DNA of 64,000 nucleotides from assembly GCF_001541315.1 (NCBI RefSeq), contig NZ_LMVK01000001.1, positions 434,001-498,000 of the forward strand. Reading direction: 5' to 3'. A program made the translations under genes and the position numbers. The notes under the pieces were generated by a model. That model worked only from the letters and a program-made list of their open reading frames with translations. It was not told the origin of the DNA and ran no database searches. Below are positions 16,681-25,374 of the stretch, piece by piece. Position 1 is the stretch's first letter, and each line of letters begins with the position of its first letter. Origin of the DNA: Agrobacterium tumefaciens str. B6. Its GTDB lineage: Bacteria; Pseudomonadota; Alphaproteobacteria; Rhizobiales; Rhizobiaceae.

Positions 16681-17460
16681 TCATTTGCCTCCGAGTTTCA
16701 GGGAGTTGATGGAGATCAGCAGGTCGGGGGAAATGCCGTAGCCGCTGGAGGAGCCGAAAACGGCCAAGGGGTCATAGGTCGTAGAGGGATTTTGCATTTC
16801 CCACATGATGGTGAAACGCTCGAGCAGCTTGCCGACCTTTTCAGGATCCTGCAGATCCTTGATATCGATGCTTTTTTCGATGAGCGCGGCCTGCTTGTCG
16901 ACATCGGCCGCCGCAAATGCGTCGGGCAGGTTGAACGTTGTGCGGAATACCTGCGCAAGCGCGTCGTCGGCGAGGAAATCGAGGCCGGATTTTATTGTCG
17001 GCGCCTTGCGCTCGAAATAAAGGGCAAGCCGGACGCCGTTATTGTCGTCGCCCGCTTCCTGTTCCAGCGTCTGGCGCGTGTATTTACTGACGACACCTGA
17101 TTTGGCTGCCTCGGTGGAGGTCGCTGCCGCACCCAGGCCTGCGAAATCCAGGGACTTTGCAAGCTCTGCATACCGGTTGTCGGAAAGCTTGTTGGCGAAG
17201 GCGTTCTTGTCCGAGGCGCCTTCCGTCAGCACCTTGCGGATGAAGGCCTTCGCATAGGCCATATCCTCGAGCCCGTGGGCTTTCAGGGCGTAATTATAAA
17301 GGCGCGTATCGGCCATGAAGTCGTCGATGGATTTCACATCGCCGATCTTTGCACGGTAATATTCGGTCTCGCGCGCCACGTCGGGCTGCTTCGACACCCG
17401 CTCAAGCGATTTGCCGATATCCTGACTGATCAGTCTGTAGCTGGTATAGGTGGAAGTCAC
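16681..17460 (-). CDS. DUF1217 flagellar-cluster protein
   Basis: 259 residues from a GTG start (V-T-S-T-Y-T-S-Y). I recognise the DUF1217 type common in alphaproteobacterial flagellar clusters: helical repeats such as TRLYNYALKAHGLEDMAYAK and AFIRKVLTEG, then RFTIMWEMQNPS near the C-terminus. It has no signal or membrane segment; the biochemical role is unknown. The frame stays open 62 codons upstream to 17646, but that extension would run through the divergent motA promoter region and reads as non-coding; GTG 17460 is preceded by GAGAGCGG. First gene of the long minus-strand operon, 1 base before flgF. Confidence 0.85.
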   Translation of the reverse strand: MTSTYTSYRLISQDIGKSLERVSKQPDVARETEYYRAKIGDVKSIDDFMADTRLYNYALKAHGLEDMAYAKAFIRKVLTEGASDKNAFANKLSDNRYAELAKSLDFAGLGAAATSTEAAKSGVVSKYTRQTLEQEAGDDNNGVRLALYFERKAPTIKSGLDFLADDALAQVFRTTFNLPDAFAAADVDKQAALIEKSIDIKDLQDPEKVGKLLERFTIMWEMQNPSTTYDPLAVFGSSSGYGISPDLLISINSLKLGGK

Positions 17461-17524
17461 TGAACCGCCGCTCTCGTTTGATCCCGATCTCAAGGCGCAC
17501 GTCCGCCTTTGCCGGCATATTGCC

Positions 17525-17536
17525 GTGGCTTGCTTG
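17525..17536 (-). promoter_or_regulatory. GCAAGCCA element upstream of the DUF1217/flgF operon
   Basis: In the minus direction this reads CAAGCAAGCCAC, matching CACGCAAGCCAC on the plus strand before motA (17584-17597) except at one base. The two copies point away from each other in the 185-bp divergent region and lie about 65 and 50 bases from their genes. A common flagellar regulator of both operons is inferred. Confidence 0.4.
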
Positions 17537-17583
17537 TGCGAAACTGGCTGGAGGCGGGAGCATGGGGAGGCTTTGCGGACAGG

Positions 17584-17596
17584 TTCACGCAAGCCA
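17584..17596 (+). promoter_or_regulatory. TTCACGCAAGCCA element upstream of motA
   Basis: The identical 13-mer occurs before flgE at 30800-30812. Here it ends 49 bases before the motA ATG, there 43 bases. An ACGCAAG copy is found at a similar place before flgB. Candidate promoter core or activator (perhaps Rem) site; the factor is inferred. Confidence 0.5.
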
Positions 17597-17645
17597 CATT
17601 TTCTAGACATGGCGGCATGGAACACTGTTCGGGCGTGGTCGATCA

Positions 17646-18518
17646 ATGAATATTGTAATTGGACTTATAATCACCTTCGGCTGCATCATCGGCGGCTATA
17701 TGGCGATGGGCGGTCATCTGGACGTGCTGGTTCAGCCGTTCGAATTGATGATCATTGGCGGCGCCGGCCTCGGCGGCTTCATCATGGCAAACCCCATGAA
17801 GGTCGTGAAGGATTCGGGCAAGGCGCTCGGCGAGGCCTTCAAGCATTCGGTCCCGAAGGAGCGAAACTATCTCGACGTGCTCGGCGTGCTTTATTCGCTG
17901 ATGCGCGATCTGCGCACGAAATCGCGCAACGAGATCGAGGCCCATATCGACAATCCCGAGGAATCCTCGATCTTCCAGAGCGCGCCGTCGGTCCTGAAGA
18001 ACAAGGAACTGACCTCGTTCATCTGTGACTATGTCCGTCTCATCATCATCGGCAATGCCCGCAGCCACGAAATCGAGGCGCTGATGGATGAAGAAATCGA
18101 AACCATCTTGCATGACAAGCTGAAGCCCTATCACGCGATCACCACCATGGGCGATTCCTTCCCCGCCATCGGTATCGTCGCGGCGGTTCTCGGCGTCATC
18201 AAGGCCATGGGCAAGATCAACGAATCGCCTGAAGTGCTCGGCGGCCTGATCGGCGCCGCACTCGTCGGCACCATGCTCGGCATCATCCTGTCCTATTCGA
18301 TCTGCAACCCGCTCGCTTCGCAGGTCAAGATCGTCCGCACCAAGCAGCACCGCCTCTACATCATCGTCAAGCAGACGCTGATCGCTTACATGAACGGCTC
18401 GGTGCCGCAGGTCGCGCTCGAATACGGCCGCAAGACCATCTCCAACTACGAGCGGCCGTCCATTGACGCCGTCGAACAGGAGATGATGAACCCCGGCGGC
18501 GAAAACAAGGCGGCATGA
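17646..18518 (+). CDS. motA: Flagellar motor stator protein MotA
   Basis: Inner-membrane stator subunit that uses the proton gradient to turn the rotor. 290 residues with four membrane segments: two at the N-terminus ([38 protein letters not shown]) and two near 165-215 ([20 protein letters not shown] with the conserved Pro; [20 protein letters not shown]). The cytoplasmic loop after [11 protein letters not shown] carries the charged residues that contact FliG. The stop overlaps the fliM ATG by 4 bases. Unlike in enteric bacteria, motB is not adjacent but at 25.4 kb with motC. Confidence 0.97.
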   Translation: MNIVIGLIITFGCIIGGYMAMGGHLDVLVQPFELMIIGGAGLGGFIMANPMKVVKDSGKALGEAFKHSVPKERNYLDVLGVLYSLMRDLRTKSRNEIEAHIDNPEESSIFQSAPSVLKNKELTSFICDYVRLIIIGNARSHEIEALMDEEIETILHDKLKPYHAITTMGDSFPAIGIVAAVLGVIKAMGKINESPEVLGGLIGAALVGTMLGIILSYSICNPLASQVKIVRTKQHRLYIIVKQTLIAYMNGSVPQVALEYGRKTISNYERPSIDAVEQEMMNPGGENKAA

Positions 18519-19474
18519 CGATGGCAAAAGCTGCAGCGCAACAAGCACCCGCCATCGACACCGCCCTTCTCGCAAAATTGACGGGAGGGCTGTCTGACCG
18601 CAAGACGATCGCCAAGATCGGTTCCGATATCGGCCATCTCTACAGCGAATTCCTGCCTGACATCTTCCACAGCGAGACCGGCATCGCGATCGATGTGGAA
18701 TATGTCAGCTCCGAATCGGGCCTGATGACCGATCTCATCGCCAATGTTGGGAGCAATGTCGCGGTTGCCGATTGTTCCCTGCGCAACTGGTGCCCCAATT
18801 TCATGATGACTGTCGGCAACGGCTTCGTCATCGCGCTCATGGAGCGCATGCTGGGCGCGTCGCCGGACATGATCGGCGAACCGGATGAGCGCAGCCTGTC
18901 CCATATCGAGCTCGACCTCGCGGCCATGGTTCTTGGCCGCATCGCCGGTGCCCTGCGCTCCGGCGTCAACGCGCCCGGCGGTTTTGAGGCGACGATCGAG
19001 CCGCCGTTCAACTCCAACGGTAAAAGCGCCTTCGAGGAAATGATCGCCGGTCTTTACGGCGTGACCATCCGCATGAAGATCGATATCGGCAAGGTCTCGT
19101 CGGAATTTACCCTCATCGTGCCGCAGCGCCCCCTGCTAAGAACCTCCATCGTCGCTCCCAAGGCTTCCGCCCAGGCGCTGAAGAAGCAGGAGGAATGGAT
19201 GGAGATGATTTCGGAGCAGGTGAAGCGATCGCAGGTAACGCTCGAGGCGCGCATCAAGCTCGAAACGCTGACGCTCAGGACAATTTCCAAGCTGGTGGCC
19301 GGTGATGTCATTCCGTTCCAGGCTCTGAAGCAGGACGATATCGGCGTCGAGGTCAGCGCCAACGGTTCCAAGCTCTATAATTGCGAATTCGGCAAGTCCG
19401 GCGACCGCTACATGGTTCGGGTGAAGAACAATGTCAGCACGGACGACGAGATCTTACGACATTTGATGGGTTAA
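18515..19474 (+). CDS. fliM: Flagellar motor switch protein FliM
   Basis: Middle C-ring protein that binds CheY-P and FliG. 319 residues; the middle CheC-like domain (about 40-210) and C-terminal SpoA-like domain (about 235-310, [20 protein letters not shown]) are recognisable. The N-terminal motif LSQxEIDALL by which most FliM proteins bind CheY-P is not visible: the first 40 residues read [20 protein letters not shown] instead. Rhizobial motors rotate only clockwise and modulate speed, which may relate to this difference. Coupled to motA by a 4-base overlap; fliN follows after 63 bases. Confidence 0.93.
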   Translation: MTMAKAAAQQAPAIDTALLAKLTGGLSDRKTIAKIGSDIGHLYSEFLPDIFHSETGIAIDVEYVSSESGLMTDLIANVGSNVAVADCSLRNWCPNFMMTVGNGFVIALMERMLGASPDMIGEPDERSLSHIELDLAAMVLGRIAGALRSGVNAPGGFEATIEPPFNSNGKSAFEEMIAGLYGVTIRMKIDIGKVSSEFTLIVPQRPLLRTSIVAPKASAQALKKQEEWMEMISEQVKRSQVTLEARIKLETLTLRTISKLVAGDVIPFQALKQDDIGVEVSANGSKLYNCEFGKSGDRYMVRVKNNVSTDDEILRHLMG

Positions 19475-19537
19475 ATCCTGCCCGGCCTTTCGGGTTCTGG
19501 GCAGGCTGACGCAAGTTTCAAAGGGAATAATCAGCGC

Positions 19538-20077
19538 ATGGCTACGAAGAAAACACCTGTGACCGATGATGCGGCGTTGCCGTCGTTTGAAGACGGCGGC
19601 GACCTCGACCAGGCTATCGGCGATCTGCGTGGCGTCCTCAAGACGGATGCGGAAGGCTCGCTCTCCGATTTTGGCGACTTCGGCGATTTCGGAAGCACGG
19701 ACGAGGTTTCGACCGAAACCGACCTTTCCGCCTTTGGTGGCGGAGCGGCCGACTTTGCGATGGACGATTTTGCCGCCGCCCCGCAGGTTGCGGGCGTGAA
19801 GGCGCCGCTTGGCAGCGGATTGTCCGAGAATATGGAAATGATCATGGATATCCCGATCGATGTCCAGATCGTTCTCGGCACCAGCAGAATGCTCGTTTCG
19901 GGGCTGATGAGCCTCGAAGAGGGCGCAACGATCGCGCTTGATCGCAAGATTGGCGAGCCGGTCGAGATCATGGTGAATGGCCGCCGTATTGCGCGCGGTG
20001 AAATAACGGTTCTGGAAGACGACGATACGCGCTTCGGCGTAAAATTGATTGAAGTACTGAGTACGCGAAAAGCCTGA
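19538..20077 (+). CDS. fliN: Flagellar motor switch protein FliN
   Basis: C-ring base protein of 179 residues. The C-terminal SpoA domain (about 100-175) has [20 protein letters not shown] and [20 protein letters not shown], typical of FliN. The N-terminal 95 residues are an acidic Asp/Phe/Gly-rich extension ([11 protein letters not shown]) longer than in E. coli FliN. AAAGGGAA lies about 8 bases before the ATG. Part of motA-fliM-fliN-fliG. Confidence 0.95.
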   Translation: MATKKTPVTDDAALPSFEDGGDLDQAIGDLRGVLKTDAEGSLSDFGDFGDFGSTDEVSTETDLSAFGGGAADFAMDDFAAAPQVAGVKAPLGSGLSENMEMIMDIPIDVQIVLGTSRMLVSGLMSLEEGATIALDRKIGEPVEIMVNGRRIARGEITVLEDDDTRFGVKLIEVLSTRKA

Positions 20078-20104
20078 TCCCTGTGGGGACGGAGAGGAAA
20101 GACC

Positions 20105-21148
20105 ATGATGGACTTCGAGGATTTCGGTAACCCCCTTGCGGGCAAGCCGTTGTCTCAGGCCGACAAGGCGGCCGCGGTGCTTCTTGCCATGGGCAAGGGC
20201 GTCGCCGGCAAGCTGCTGAAGTTTTTCACCCAGCACGAACTGCAGATGATCATTTCCTCGGCCCAGACCCTGCGCGTCATTCCTCCCGATGAGCTTGCAC
20301 AGATCGTAGCCGAGTTCGAGGACCTGTTCACCGAAGGAACGGGTCTGATGGACAATGCCAAGGCCATCGAGAGCATTCTCGAAGAGGGCCTGACCCCTGA
20401 AGAGGTGGACAGCCTTCTCGGCCGCCGCGCGGCTTTCCAGGCCTATGAAGCATCGATCTGGGACCGCCTGCAGGAAGCCGAGCCGGAATTCGTCGGCAAG
20501 TTCCTGCTGCGCGAACATCCGCAGACCATCGCTTATATTCTCTCCATGCTGCCTTCCTCCTTCGGCGCTAAGGTTCTCCTCACCATTCCGGAAGAGCAGC
20601 GCGCCGATATCATGAACCGTACCGTCAACATGAAGGAAGTCAGCCCGACGGCTGCCCAGATCATCGAGAAGCGTGTGGTCAACCTCATCAACGAAATAGA
20701 GGCCGAGCGCAATGCGGGCGGTTCCACGAAGGTTGCGGATCTGATGAACGAACTGGACAAGCCGCAGGTCGATACGCTGCTCAGCTCTCTCGAGACGCTC
20801 AGCAAGGAAGCCGCAAACAAGGTGAAGCCGAAGATCTTCCTCTTCGACGACCTCATGTTCATGCCGCAGCGCAGCCGCGTCCTGCTGCTCAACGATGTTT
20901 CGGCCGATGTCATGACGATGGCGCTGCGCGGCGCCACGATGGAAATCAAGGAATGTGTGCTCTCCAGCATCAGCCCGCGCCAGCGCCGCATGATCGAATC
21001 GGACCTTGCGGTGCCGCAGGCCTCGATCAACACCCGCGAAGTGGCGATTGCCCGCCGCGCGGTGGCGCAGGAGGCGATCCGGCTGGCCAATTCCGGCCAG
21101 ATCCAGCTGAAGGAAGCCTCTGCGGAGGAACAACCGGCCGCCGCTTAA
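20105..21148 (+). CDS. fliG: Flagellar motor switch protein FliG
   Basis: Rotor protein joining the MS ring to FliM and contacting MotA. 347 residues, normal length. The N-terminal domain (LSQADKAAAVLLAMGKGVAG), the middle EHPQTIAYILSMLPSSFGAK motif and the C-terminal torque helix (MFMPQRSRVLLLNDVSADVM) are present. Two adjacent ATGs (20105, 20108) follow GGAGAGG. A strong terminator lies 80 bp after its stop. Confidence 0.97.
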   Translation: MMDFEDFGNPLAGKPLSQADKAAAVLLAMGKGVAGKLLKFFTQHELQMIISSAQTLRVIPPDELAQIVAEFEDLFTEGTGLMDNAKAIESILEEGLTPEEVDSLLGRRAAFQAYEASIWDRLQEAEPEFVGKFLLREHPQTIAYILSMLPSSFGAKVLLTIPEEQRADIMNRTVNMKEVSPTAAQIIEKRVVNLINEIEAERNAGGSTKVADLMNELDKPQVDTLLSSLETLSKEAANKVKPKIFLFDDLMFMPQRSRVLLLNDVSADVMTMALRGATMEIKECVLSSISPRQRRMIESDLAVPQASINTREVAIARRAVAQEAIRLANSGQIQLKEASAEEQPAAA

Positions 21149-21183
21149 GCGGAAGCCGGTTGATAACCCGCCCTTACGGCGGA

Positions 21184-21205
21184 ACCGGCCATTGCGATGG
21201 CCGGT
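21184..21205 (+). repeat. 8-bp hairpin after fliG
   Basis: ACCGGCCA (21184-21191) and TGGCCGGT (21198-21205) are exact inverted copies with a 6-base loop. It may stabilise the fliG mRNA 3' end or pause polymerase ahead of the terminator at 21230. Confidence 0.55.
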
Positions 21206-21229
21206 CACGGACGCTAGTTTCGGGATGAC

Positions 21230-21260
21230 GGCCTGCCGGGATCGGCGGGCCCTTTTTTTT
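21230..21260 (+). terminator. Intrinsic terminator between fliG and flhB
   Basis: GGCCTGCCG (21230-21238) pairs with CGGCGGGCC (21243-21251) with one T.G pair over the loop GGAT, then C and eight T (21253-21260). This is a textbook rho-independent terminator, ending only 17 bases before the flhB start codon. CCGGGATC (21236-21243) can instead pair with GATCCCGG (21261-21268), a structure that excludes the terminator stem and covers the flhB ribosome site. Confidence 0.8.
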
Positions 21261-21277
21261 GATCCCGGGAACGTGCC

Positions 21278-22360
21278 TTGGCAGACGATCAGGACAAGGA
21301 CAGTAAAACAGAAGCCCCGACGGAGAAAAAACTCCGCGATGCGGCGGAAAAGGGCAATCTTCCCTTTTCCCGCGAAGTGCCGATCTTTGCCTCCTCACTC
21401 GCTTTTTATTGTTACCTGGTCTTCTTCCTGCCCGATGGCGCCGGTCGCCTTGGCGTCACATTGAAGGACCTGTTCGGCCAGCCCGAACAGTGGGACCTCA
21501 GCACCCGGCCGGATGCCCTGTCGCTGTTGTATTTTCTCGGCACGTCGATTGCCTATCTGCTCATGCCGGCGATGATCATGTTCATGGTTTTCGGGCTTGC
21601 TTCGTCGTTTTTCCAGAACCTGCCGTCGCCGGTGCTTGAGCGGGTGCGTCCGCAATGGTCACGCGTCTCACCGGCGAAGGGCTTCACGCGCATCTACAGC
21701 AAGCAGGGTTTTGTGGAATTCGGCAAATCCGTATTCAAGATCATGATCGTCTCGGTCATCATGTTCTTTGCTTTGCGTGGCGATTTTTACAGCCTCATCG
21801 ATCTGATGTTCTCCGATCCGCAGGTCATTTTCGTCCGGGTGGTCGAGATCGTCAAAAAAATGATGGTCGTTATTCTGCTTTCCACCGCGCTGCTTGCTGC
21901 CGTCGACGTTTTGTGGACGCGCCATCACTGGTTCAGCCAGTTGAAAATGACGAAGCATGAGGTGAAGGAAGAATACAAGCAGTCGCAGGGCGACCCCGTG
22001 GTCAAATCCCGCCAGCGTTCCATCGCCCGCGACCGTGCCCGCCGTCGCATGATCAACAATGTGCCGCGCGCAACGCTTGTCATCGCCAACCCCACACACT
22101 TTGCGGTGGCGCTGCGTTATGTTCGCGAAGAAGGCGACGCACCTGTTGTCGTGGCCAAGGGCCAGGACCTTATCGCATTGAAAATCCGCGAGATTGCGGA
22201 AGAAAACAATATCCCCGTTTTTGAGGACCCTCCGCTTGCACGCTCCATGTTTGCGCAAGTCTCGGTAGATAGTGTGATTCCACCAGTCTTTTACAAGGCT
22301 GTGGCTGAGCTCGTTCATCGGGTTTACGCCATGAAGTCATCGAAAATACGGGTTCAATAA
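21278..22360 (+). CDS. flhB: Flagellar export gate switch protein FlhB
   Basis: Inner-membrane export gate protein that switches substrate class after autocleavage. 360 residues from a TTG start ([20 protein letters not shown], the usual FlhB beginning); no better start is available. Four membrane segments lie between about residues 35 and 210, and the cleavage motif NPTH is present in [15 protein letters not shown] at about residue 270. CGGGA lies 7-11 bases before the TTG, right after an intrinsic terminator, so expression probably depends on read-through or on a promoter overlapping it. Confidence 0.95.
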   Translation: MADDQDKDSKTEAPTEKKLRDAAEKGNLPFSREVPIFASSLAFYCYLVFFLPDGAGRLGVTLKDLFGQPEQWDLSTRPDALSLLYFLGTSIAYLLMPAMIMFMVFGLASSFFQNLPSPVLERVRPQWSRVSPAKGFTRIYSKQGFVEFGKSVFKIMIVSVIMFFALRGDFYSLIDLMFSDPQVIFVRVVEIVKKMMVVILLSTALLAAVDVLWTRHHWFSQLKMTKHEVKEEYKQSQGDPVVKSRQRSIARDRARRRMINNVPRATLVIANPTHFAVALRYVREEGDAPVVVAKGQDLIALKIREIAEENNIPVFEDPPLARSMFAQVSVDSVIPPVFYKAVAELVHRVYAMKSSKIRVQ

Positions 22361-22365
22361 AACCA

Positions 22366-22803
22366 ATGAAAAAATCCGCCTATTCCGAACAGCGGGAAAT
22401 GATCGTCGCAGAGGCGATCAACCCGATCGCCACCGAACTTCGATTGTTAGACCCGGCCGACCTGATTTCGCTGCTCAGATTTGAGTGCTATAGCAGTATC
22501 GCCGACCTCGTTTCGTCGGCGGCTGAGCTTTATTATCATCCCGGTACGATCAATTTCGGCGCCGGCGGCGAATACAAGCTCGAATGGGAAGGCGCGCCGG
22601 AGATCGTCCTCGATCTCGAGCTCAAGCCAAAGGGCGCCACGGTCTATGCGCGGTTGACGCTCGCCAACGAACATGCAGCGGTTGAGATCAATCACGTCTC
22701 GTTTCAGAACCCTTCCGAAAACCCGGACGAAAACACCGAGTTTCTTCGGAAAAGCCTGACGGCTGCCCGATTCGTGCCCACCCGTCAGGGTGAAGCGGCT
22801 TAA
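22366..22803 (+). CDS. Conserved hypothetical protein downstream of flhB
   Basis: 145 residues, 5 bases after flhB, so it belongs to the same transcript. N-terminal half is helical (PIATELRLLDPADLISLLRF, SSIADLVSSAAELYYHPG), C-terminal half has beta-like alternation (YKLEWEGAPEIVLDLELKPK, TVYARLTLANEHAAVEINHV). No signal or membrane segment. I recognise no family. The position with motA-fliMNG-flhB suggests a role in flagellar assembly or control, but that rests on context only. Confidence 0.75.
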   Translation: MKKSAYSEQREMIVAEAINPIATELRLLDPADLISLLRFECYSSIADLVSSAAELYYHPGTINFGAGGEYKLEWEGAPEIVLDLELKPKGATVYARLTLANEHAAVEINHVSFQNPSENPDENTEFLRKSLTAARFVPTRQGEAA

Positions 22804-22834
22804 CCGGATCATCCGCTGAATATTGCCGTCATGT

Positions 22835-22867
22835 CCGTTGCGCCCGCCGAAATCGCGGGCGCAACGG
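22835..22867 (+). terminator. Strong hairpin after the flhB transcript
   Basis: CCGTTGCGCCCGC (22835-22847) and GCGGGCGCAACGG (22855-22867) form a perfect 13-bp stem with a 7-base loop, 31 bases after the preceding stop. No T-run follows on either strand, so it could be a terminator of the non-canonical kind or an mRNA 3'-end stabiliser. Confidence 0.6.
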
Positions 22868-23111
22868 CCTCGTTCCGGTGCGTTTTGACCAGAGCTTGCC
22901 TGAAGCCTGCCGGTTTATGCGAAACCCGGCTGTGAAAGGCAGGAACGCCTTGCAAATCAGTCCTGTTGTTTGTTACCTATCGCATTAACGATTTGTTAAC
23001 GAACAGCAGGTCGCGGTGGTCGGTTCAGGCCATTGCCGATTCGCATGATGCTTCTGCTCGTTGTCGGCACAGCGCCGGATTTTTTCTTAAATTTTGAGTT
23101 GGGTGGACCCC
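22868..23111 (+). other. Upstream region of flaD
   Basis: The 308-bp gap before flaD starts with the hairpin above, then holds TTAACGATTTGTTAACGA (about 22985-23002), a direct repeat of TTAACGA that resembles the repeats before flaC, and a small GC hairpin (CGGCACAGCGCCG) followed by TTTTTTC close to the gene. The GGGACAT leader core of flaA/B/C is absent. The flaD promoter is likely here but cannot be placed. Confidence 0.5.
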
Positions 23112-24404
23112 ATGACCAGCATTTTGACCAATGCGGCGGCGATGGCCGCGCTGCAAACCCTGCGCATGATCGACAAGAGCCTCGAGACAACACAGGCGCG
23201 CGTGTCTTCCGGCTACCGTGTCGAGACTGCGGCGGATAACGCGGCCTACTGGTCCATTGCAACGACGATGCGCTCCGACAATAACGCGCTTTCGGCCGTG
23301 CAGGACGCTTTGGGTCTGGGAGCCGCCAAAGTCGACACCGCCTACGACGCGCTTGAAAGCACGATCGAGGTCGTCAAGCAGATCAAGGCCAAGCTCGTCG
23401 CCGCTTACGGCGTTGGCGCCGACCGCGGCAAGATCCAGGATGAAATCAAGCAGCTTCAGGAACAGCTGAAGAGCATCTCCGAATCGGCCTCCTTCTCGGG
23501 CGAAAACTGGCTGCAGGCCAGCATCAGCAACGGTGGCACGCCGCCGGTTGAAGAATCGATCACGAAAAAGGTCGTTGCATCCTTCACCCGCACGGGCGCA
23601 GGCAATGTCGGCGTTACCACCGTTGATTATGTGCTCGATGGCAGTACGGTGCTTTTCGACCTCAGTGGTGGAAAGCTCGGGATTCTCGACAAGAACGCCG
23701 TTTTCGTCAGCAAAACGGAATATGAAGTCACTCAGACCTCGACGACTGCGGGTAAGGCGACGAACGCCGGTCATGTCGTCGAGAAGCTCAGTGATGCGCA
23801 GATCGGCGCGCTGAATGCCGCGACTGCGGATACGAATACGGATCCGAATATCTATAGTGACGGGACCGCCAATTATCTCCGCCTTGCCGAAAACGTATGG
23901 GTGAAGGTGACGGCGACAGATCCGTCGAGCGGTGGCACCACTGTTTCTCCCGCCTATCGCGACACCAGCAGCAACGACTGGTTTTACGACCTCAGCGGCG
24001 GGGCGGCTTCCGCCGATCGTTCCCTCGGGTTTTCCGTATCCACCCTCAATCTCGGCAATCTCGATGTTGTCGCCGCAGCCATGGGCGGTTTTGCCGGTGG
24101 TGGCACGACCTATACGGATGCCGACGCCATCGACATGATGATGTCCTTCGTCGACGGGCAGCTTGAGGCGATGACCAGCACGGCTTCCAGCCTGGGTTCG
24201 CTGCAGAGCCGCATCAGCATGCAGGATAACTTCGTTTCCAGCCTTATGGATGTGATCGACAAGGGCATCGGCCGTCTTGTCGATGCCGACATGAATGAGG
24301 AATCGACCAGGCTGAAAGCGCTGCAGACGCAGCAGCAGCTCGGCATCCAGGCTCTCTCCATCGCCAATGCCAACGCGGAAAATATCCTCCAGCTCTTCAA
24401 GTAA
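23112..24404 (+). CDS. flaD: Flagellin FlaD
   Basis: Fourth flagellin, 430 residues from MTSILTNAAAMAALQTLRMI. Terminal blocks match the other three (VSSGYRVETAADNAAYWSIA; LVDADMNEESTRLKALQTQQ) and it ends in NILQLFK. It is about 110 residues longer, the extra length being a central variable region (about residues 170-330). It stands away from the flaA-B-C group on the opposite strand, between the flhB transcript and the FliH-motBC operon. The frame is open six codons upstream, but the MTSI start agrees with the family. Confidence 0.94.
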   Translation: MTSILTNAAAMAALQTLRMIDKSLETTQARVSSGYRVETAADNAAYWSIATTMRSDNNALSAVQDALGLGAAKVDTAYDALESTIEVVKQIKAKLVAAYGVGADRGKIQDEIKQLQEQLKSISESASFSGENWLQASISNGGTPPVEESITKKVVASFTRTGAGNVGVTTVDYVLDGSTVLFDLSGGKLGILDKNAVFVSKTEYEVTQTSTTAGKATNAGHVVEKLSDAQIGALNAATADTNTDPNIYSDGTANYLRLAENVWVKVTATDPSSGGTTVSPAYRDTSSNDWFYDLSGGAASADRSLGFSVSTLNLGNLDVVAAAMGGFAGGGTTYTDADAIDMMMSFVDGQLEAMTSTASSLGSLQSRISMQDNFVSSLMDVIDKGIGRLVDADMNEESTRLKALQTQQQLGIQALSIANANAENILQLFK

Positions 24405-24717
24405 CGGGTTCGACCGGCGTGGGCGCGCGGGGATGAATGGGCGCAGGCTTGCCGATCATGCCCGCCTTCATCCTCGCACAAGTTTGAACACCTAACGTCG
24501 GGTCAGTATGGGGCGGATCACATGGCGTGATCCGGCCGGGAAACGTGGAAGAGACGGGCAGGGTAGCAAGGATGACGGTGGTGCCGCCAAACGGCTTAGA
24601 GCATTTCCAGGAAAAGTGGACCCCGGTTTTCCGTCTGGAAATGCGGCGAGGCTTTTGCGATTCGCGCGGGCAACAAAACATGTCTGGCCCCTTTCTCCTG
24701 TTTTGCCGGAGGCAGGC
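24405..24717. other. flaD to fliH-like intergenic region
   Basis: A 313-bp gap. Its main content is a palindromic repeat of the RIME type (24601-24644, listed separately). An open frame crosses the gap in phase with the next gene, but it passes through the repeat and lacks a ribosome site, so it is taken as non-coding. No strong terminator for flaD was seen. Confidence 0.6.
24601..24644. repeat. RIME-like palindromic element
   Basis: GCATTTCCAG (24601-24610) and CTGGAAATGC (24635-24644) are perfect inverted copies with nested GGAAAA/TTTTCC. The wording TTCCAGGAAAAGTG...GGTTTTCCG is typical of the Rhizobium intergenic mosaic elements (RIME) as I remember them. A diverged copy occurs at 47839-47879. 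Confidence 0.65.
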
Positions 24718-25374
24718 ATGAGCGCGTCCATTGCACGGTTTCTCAAGGACTTCGGTGAAGCGCAACCGCAATCGGCGGCGCCGGCCTTCGGCGACCCGTT
24801 GGCCGACAACGATTTCCTGTCCGGTTTTGCCGATGGCGCTTCCGCTTTCGACGAATTTGCCCCCGTTGACGTGGAGAGCGAGAAACAGGCGGCCTACGAC
24901 CGCGGCCGCGAAGACGCCACCCGCGAGATCACCGAGAAGATGCAGGCGGAGCGGGAAGAGCTGATCGCTGCCCATGCGGCCGAGCTGGAGACCCTGCGTT
25001 CGGGCCATCTTGAAGAAATTGCGGCGTCCCTGTCCCGTGGTCTGCGCGAGGGTATCGACGCGATCGCGGCCAATCTCAGCGAACAGACAGCCAATATCCT
25101 TGCCCCCCTCCTGACGGAAAAGCTGTCGCTCAAGGCGGTTACGGCGCTGGCCGATGTGGTGCGCGCCGCCATGCCGGATGGCGAAGGGGTTACGCTTGTC
25201 GTGAAAGGCCCGAAAGATCTGTTCGAGCGACTGATGACGCAGCCGGGCTTTGAAGAAGAAACGATGAAATTTACCGAGACCACCGATATCGATCTTTCCG
25301 TCGAGTTGGGTGAAAGCGTGTTCGTGACGCGCATGTCCGCCTGGGCCTCCAGTCTTCGCAAGGTGATGAAATGA
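24718..25374 (+). CDS. FliH-like flagellar export stator protein (candidate)
   Basis: 218 residues from [16 protein letters not shown], with GGAGG 7 bases before the ATG. An acidic N-terminal part is followed by a long charged helix (about residues 60-110, REEIxxK-type repeats: [20 protein letters not shown]) and a C-terminal domain ([20 protein letters not shown], then [13 protein letters not shown]) resembling the FliH/YscL/V-ATPase E fold. FliH tethers FliI to the export gate. It overlaps motB by 4 bases instead of adjoining fliI, so the assignment is by architecture and needs a profile search. Confidence 0.65.
   Translation: MSASIARFLKDFGEAQPQSAAPAFGDPLADNDFLSGFADGASAFDEFAPVDVESEKQAAYDRGREDATREITEKMQAEREELIAAHAAELETLRSGHLEEIAASLSRGLREGIDAIAANLSEQTANILAPLLTEKLSLKAVTALADVVRAAMPDGEGVTLVVKGPKDLFERLMTQPGFEEETMKFTETTDIDLSVELGESVFVTRMSAWASSLRKVMK

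Noticed and set aside
19507..19515. TGACGCAAG before fliN as another copy of the flagellar element
   Set aside because: Only 22 bases from the start codon, in a 63-bp gap inside an operon; a chance match is likely.
19454..21208. 584-codon minus-strand open frame opposite fliN-fliG
   Set aside because: A high-GC antisense shadow; fliN and fliG on the other strand are clear.
24508..24717. N-terminal extension of the FliH-like gene
   Set aside because: It would run through a RIME-type repeat and lacks a ribosome site, while ATG 24718 has GGAGG.
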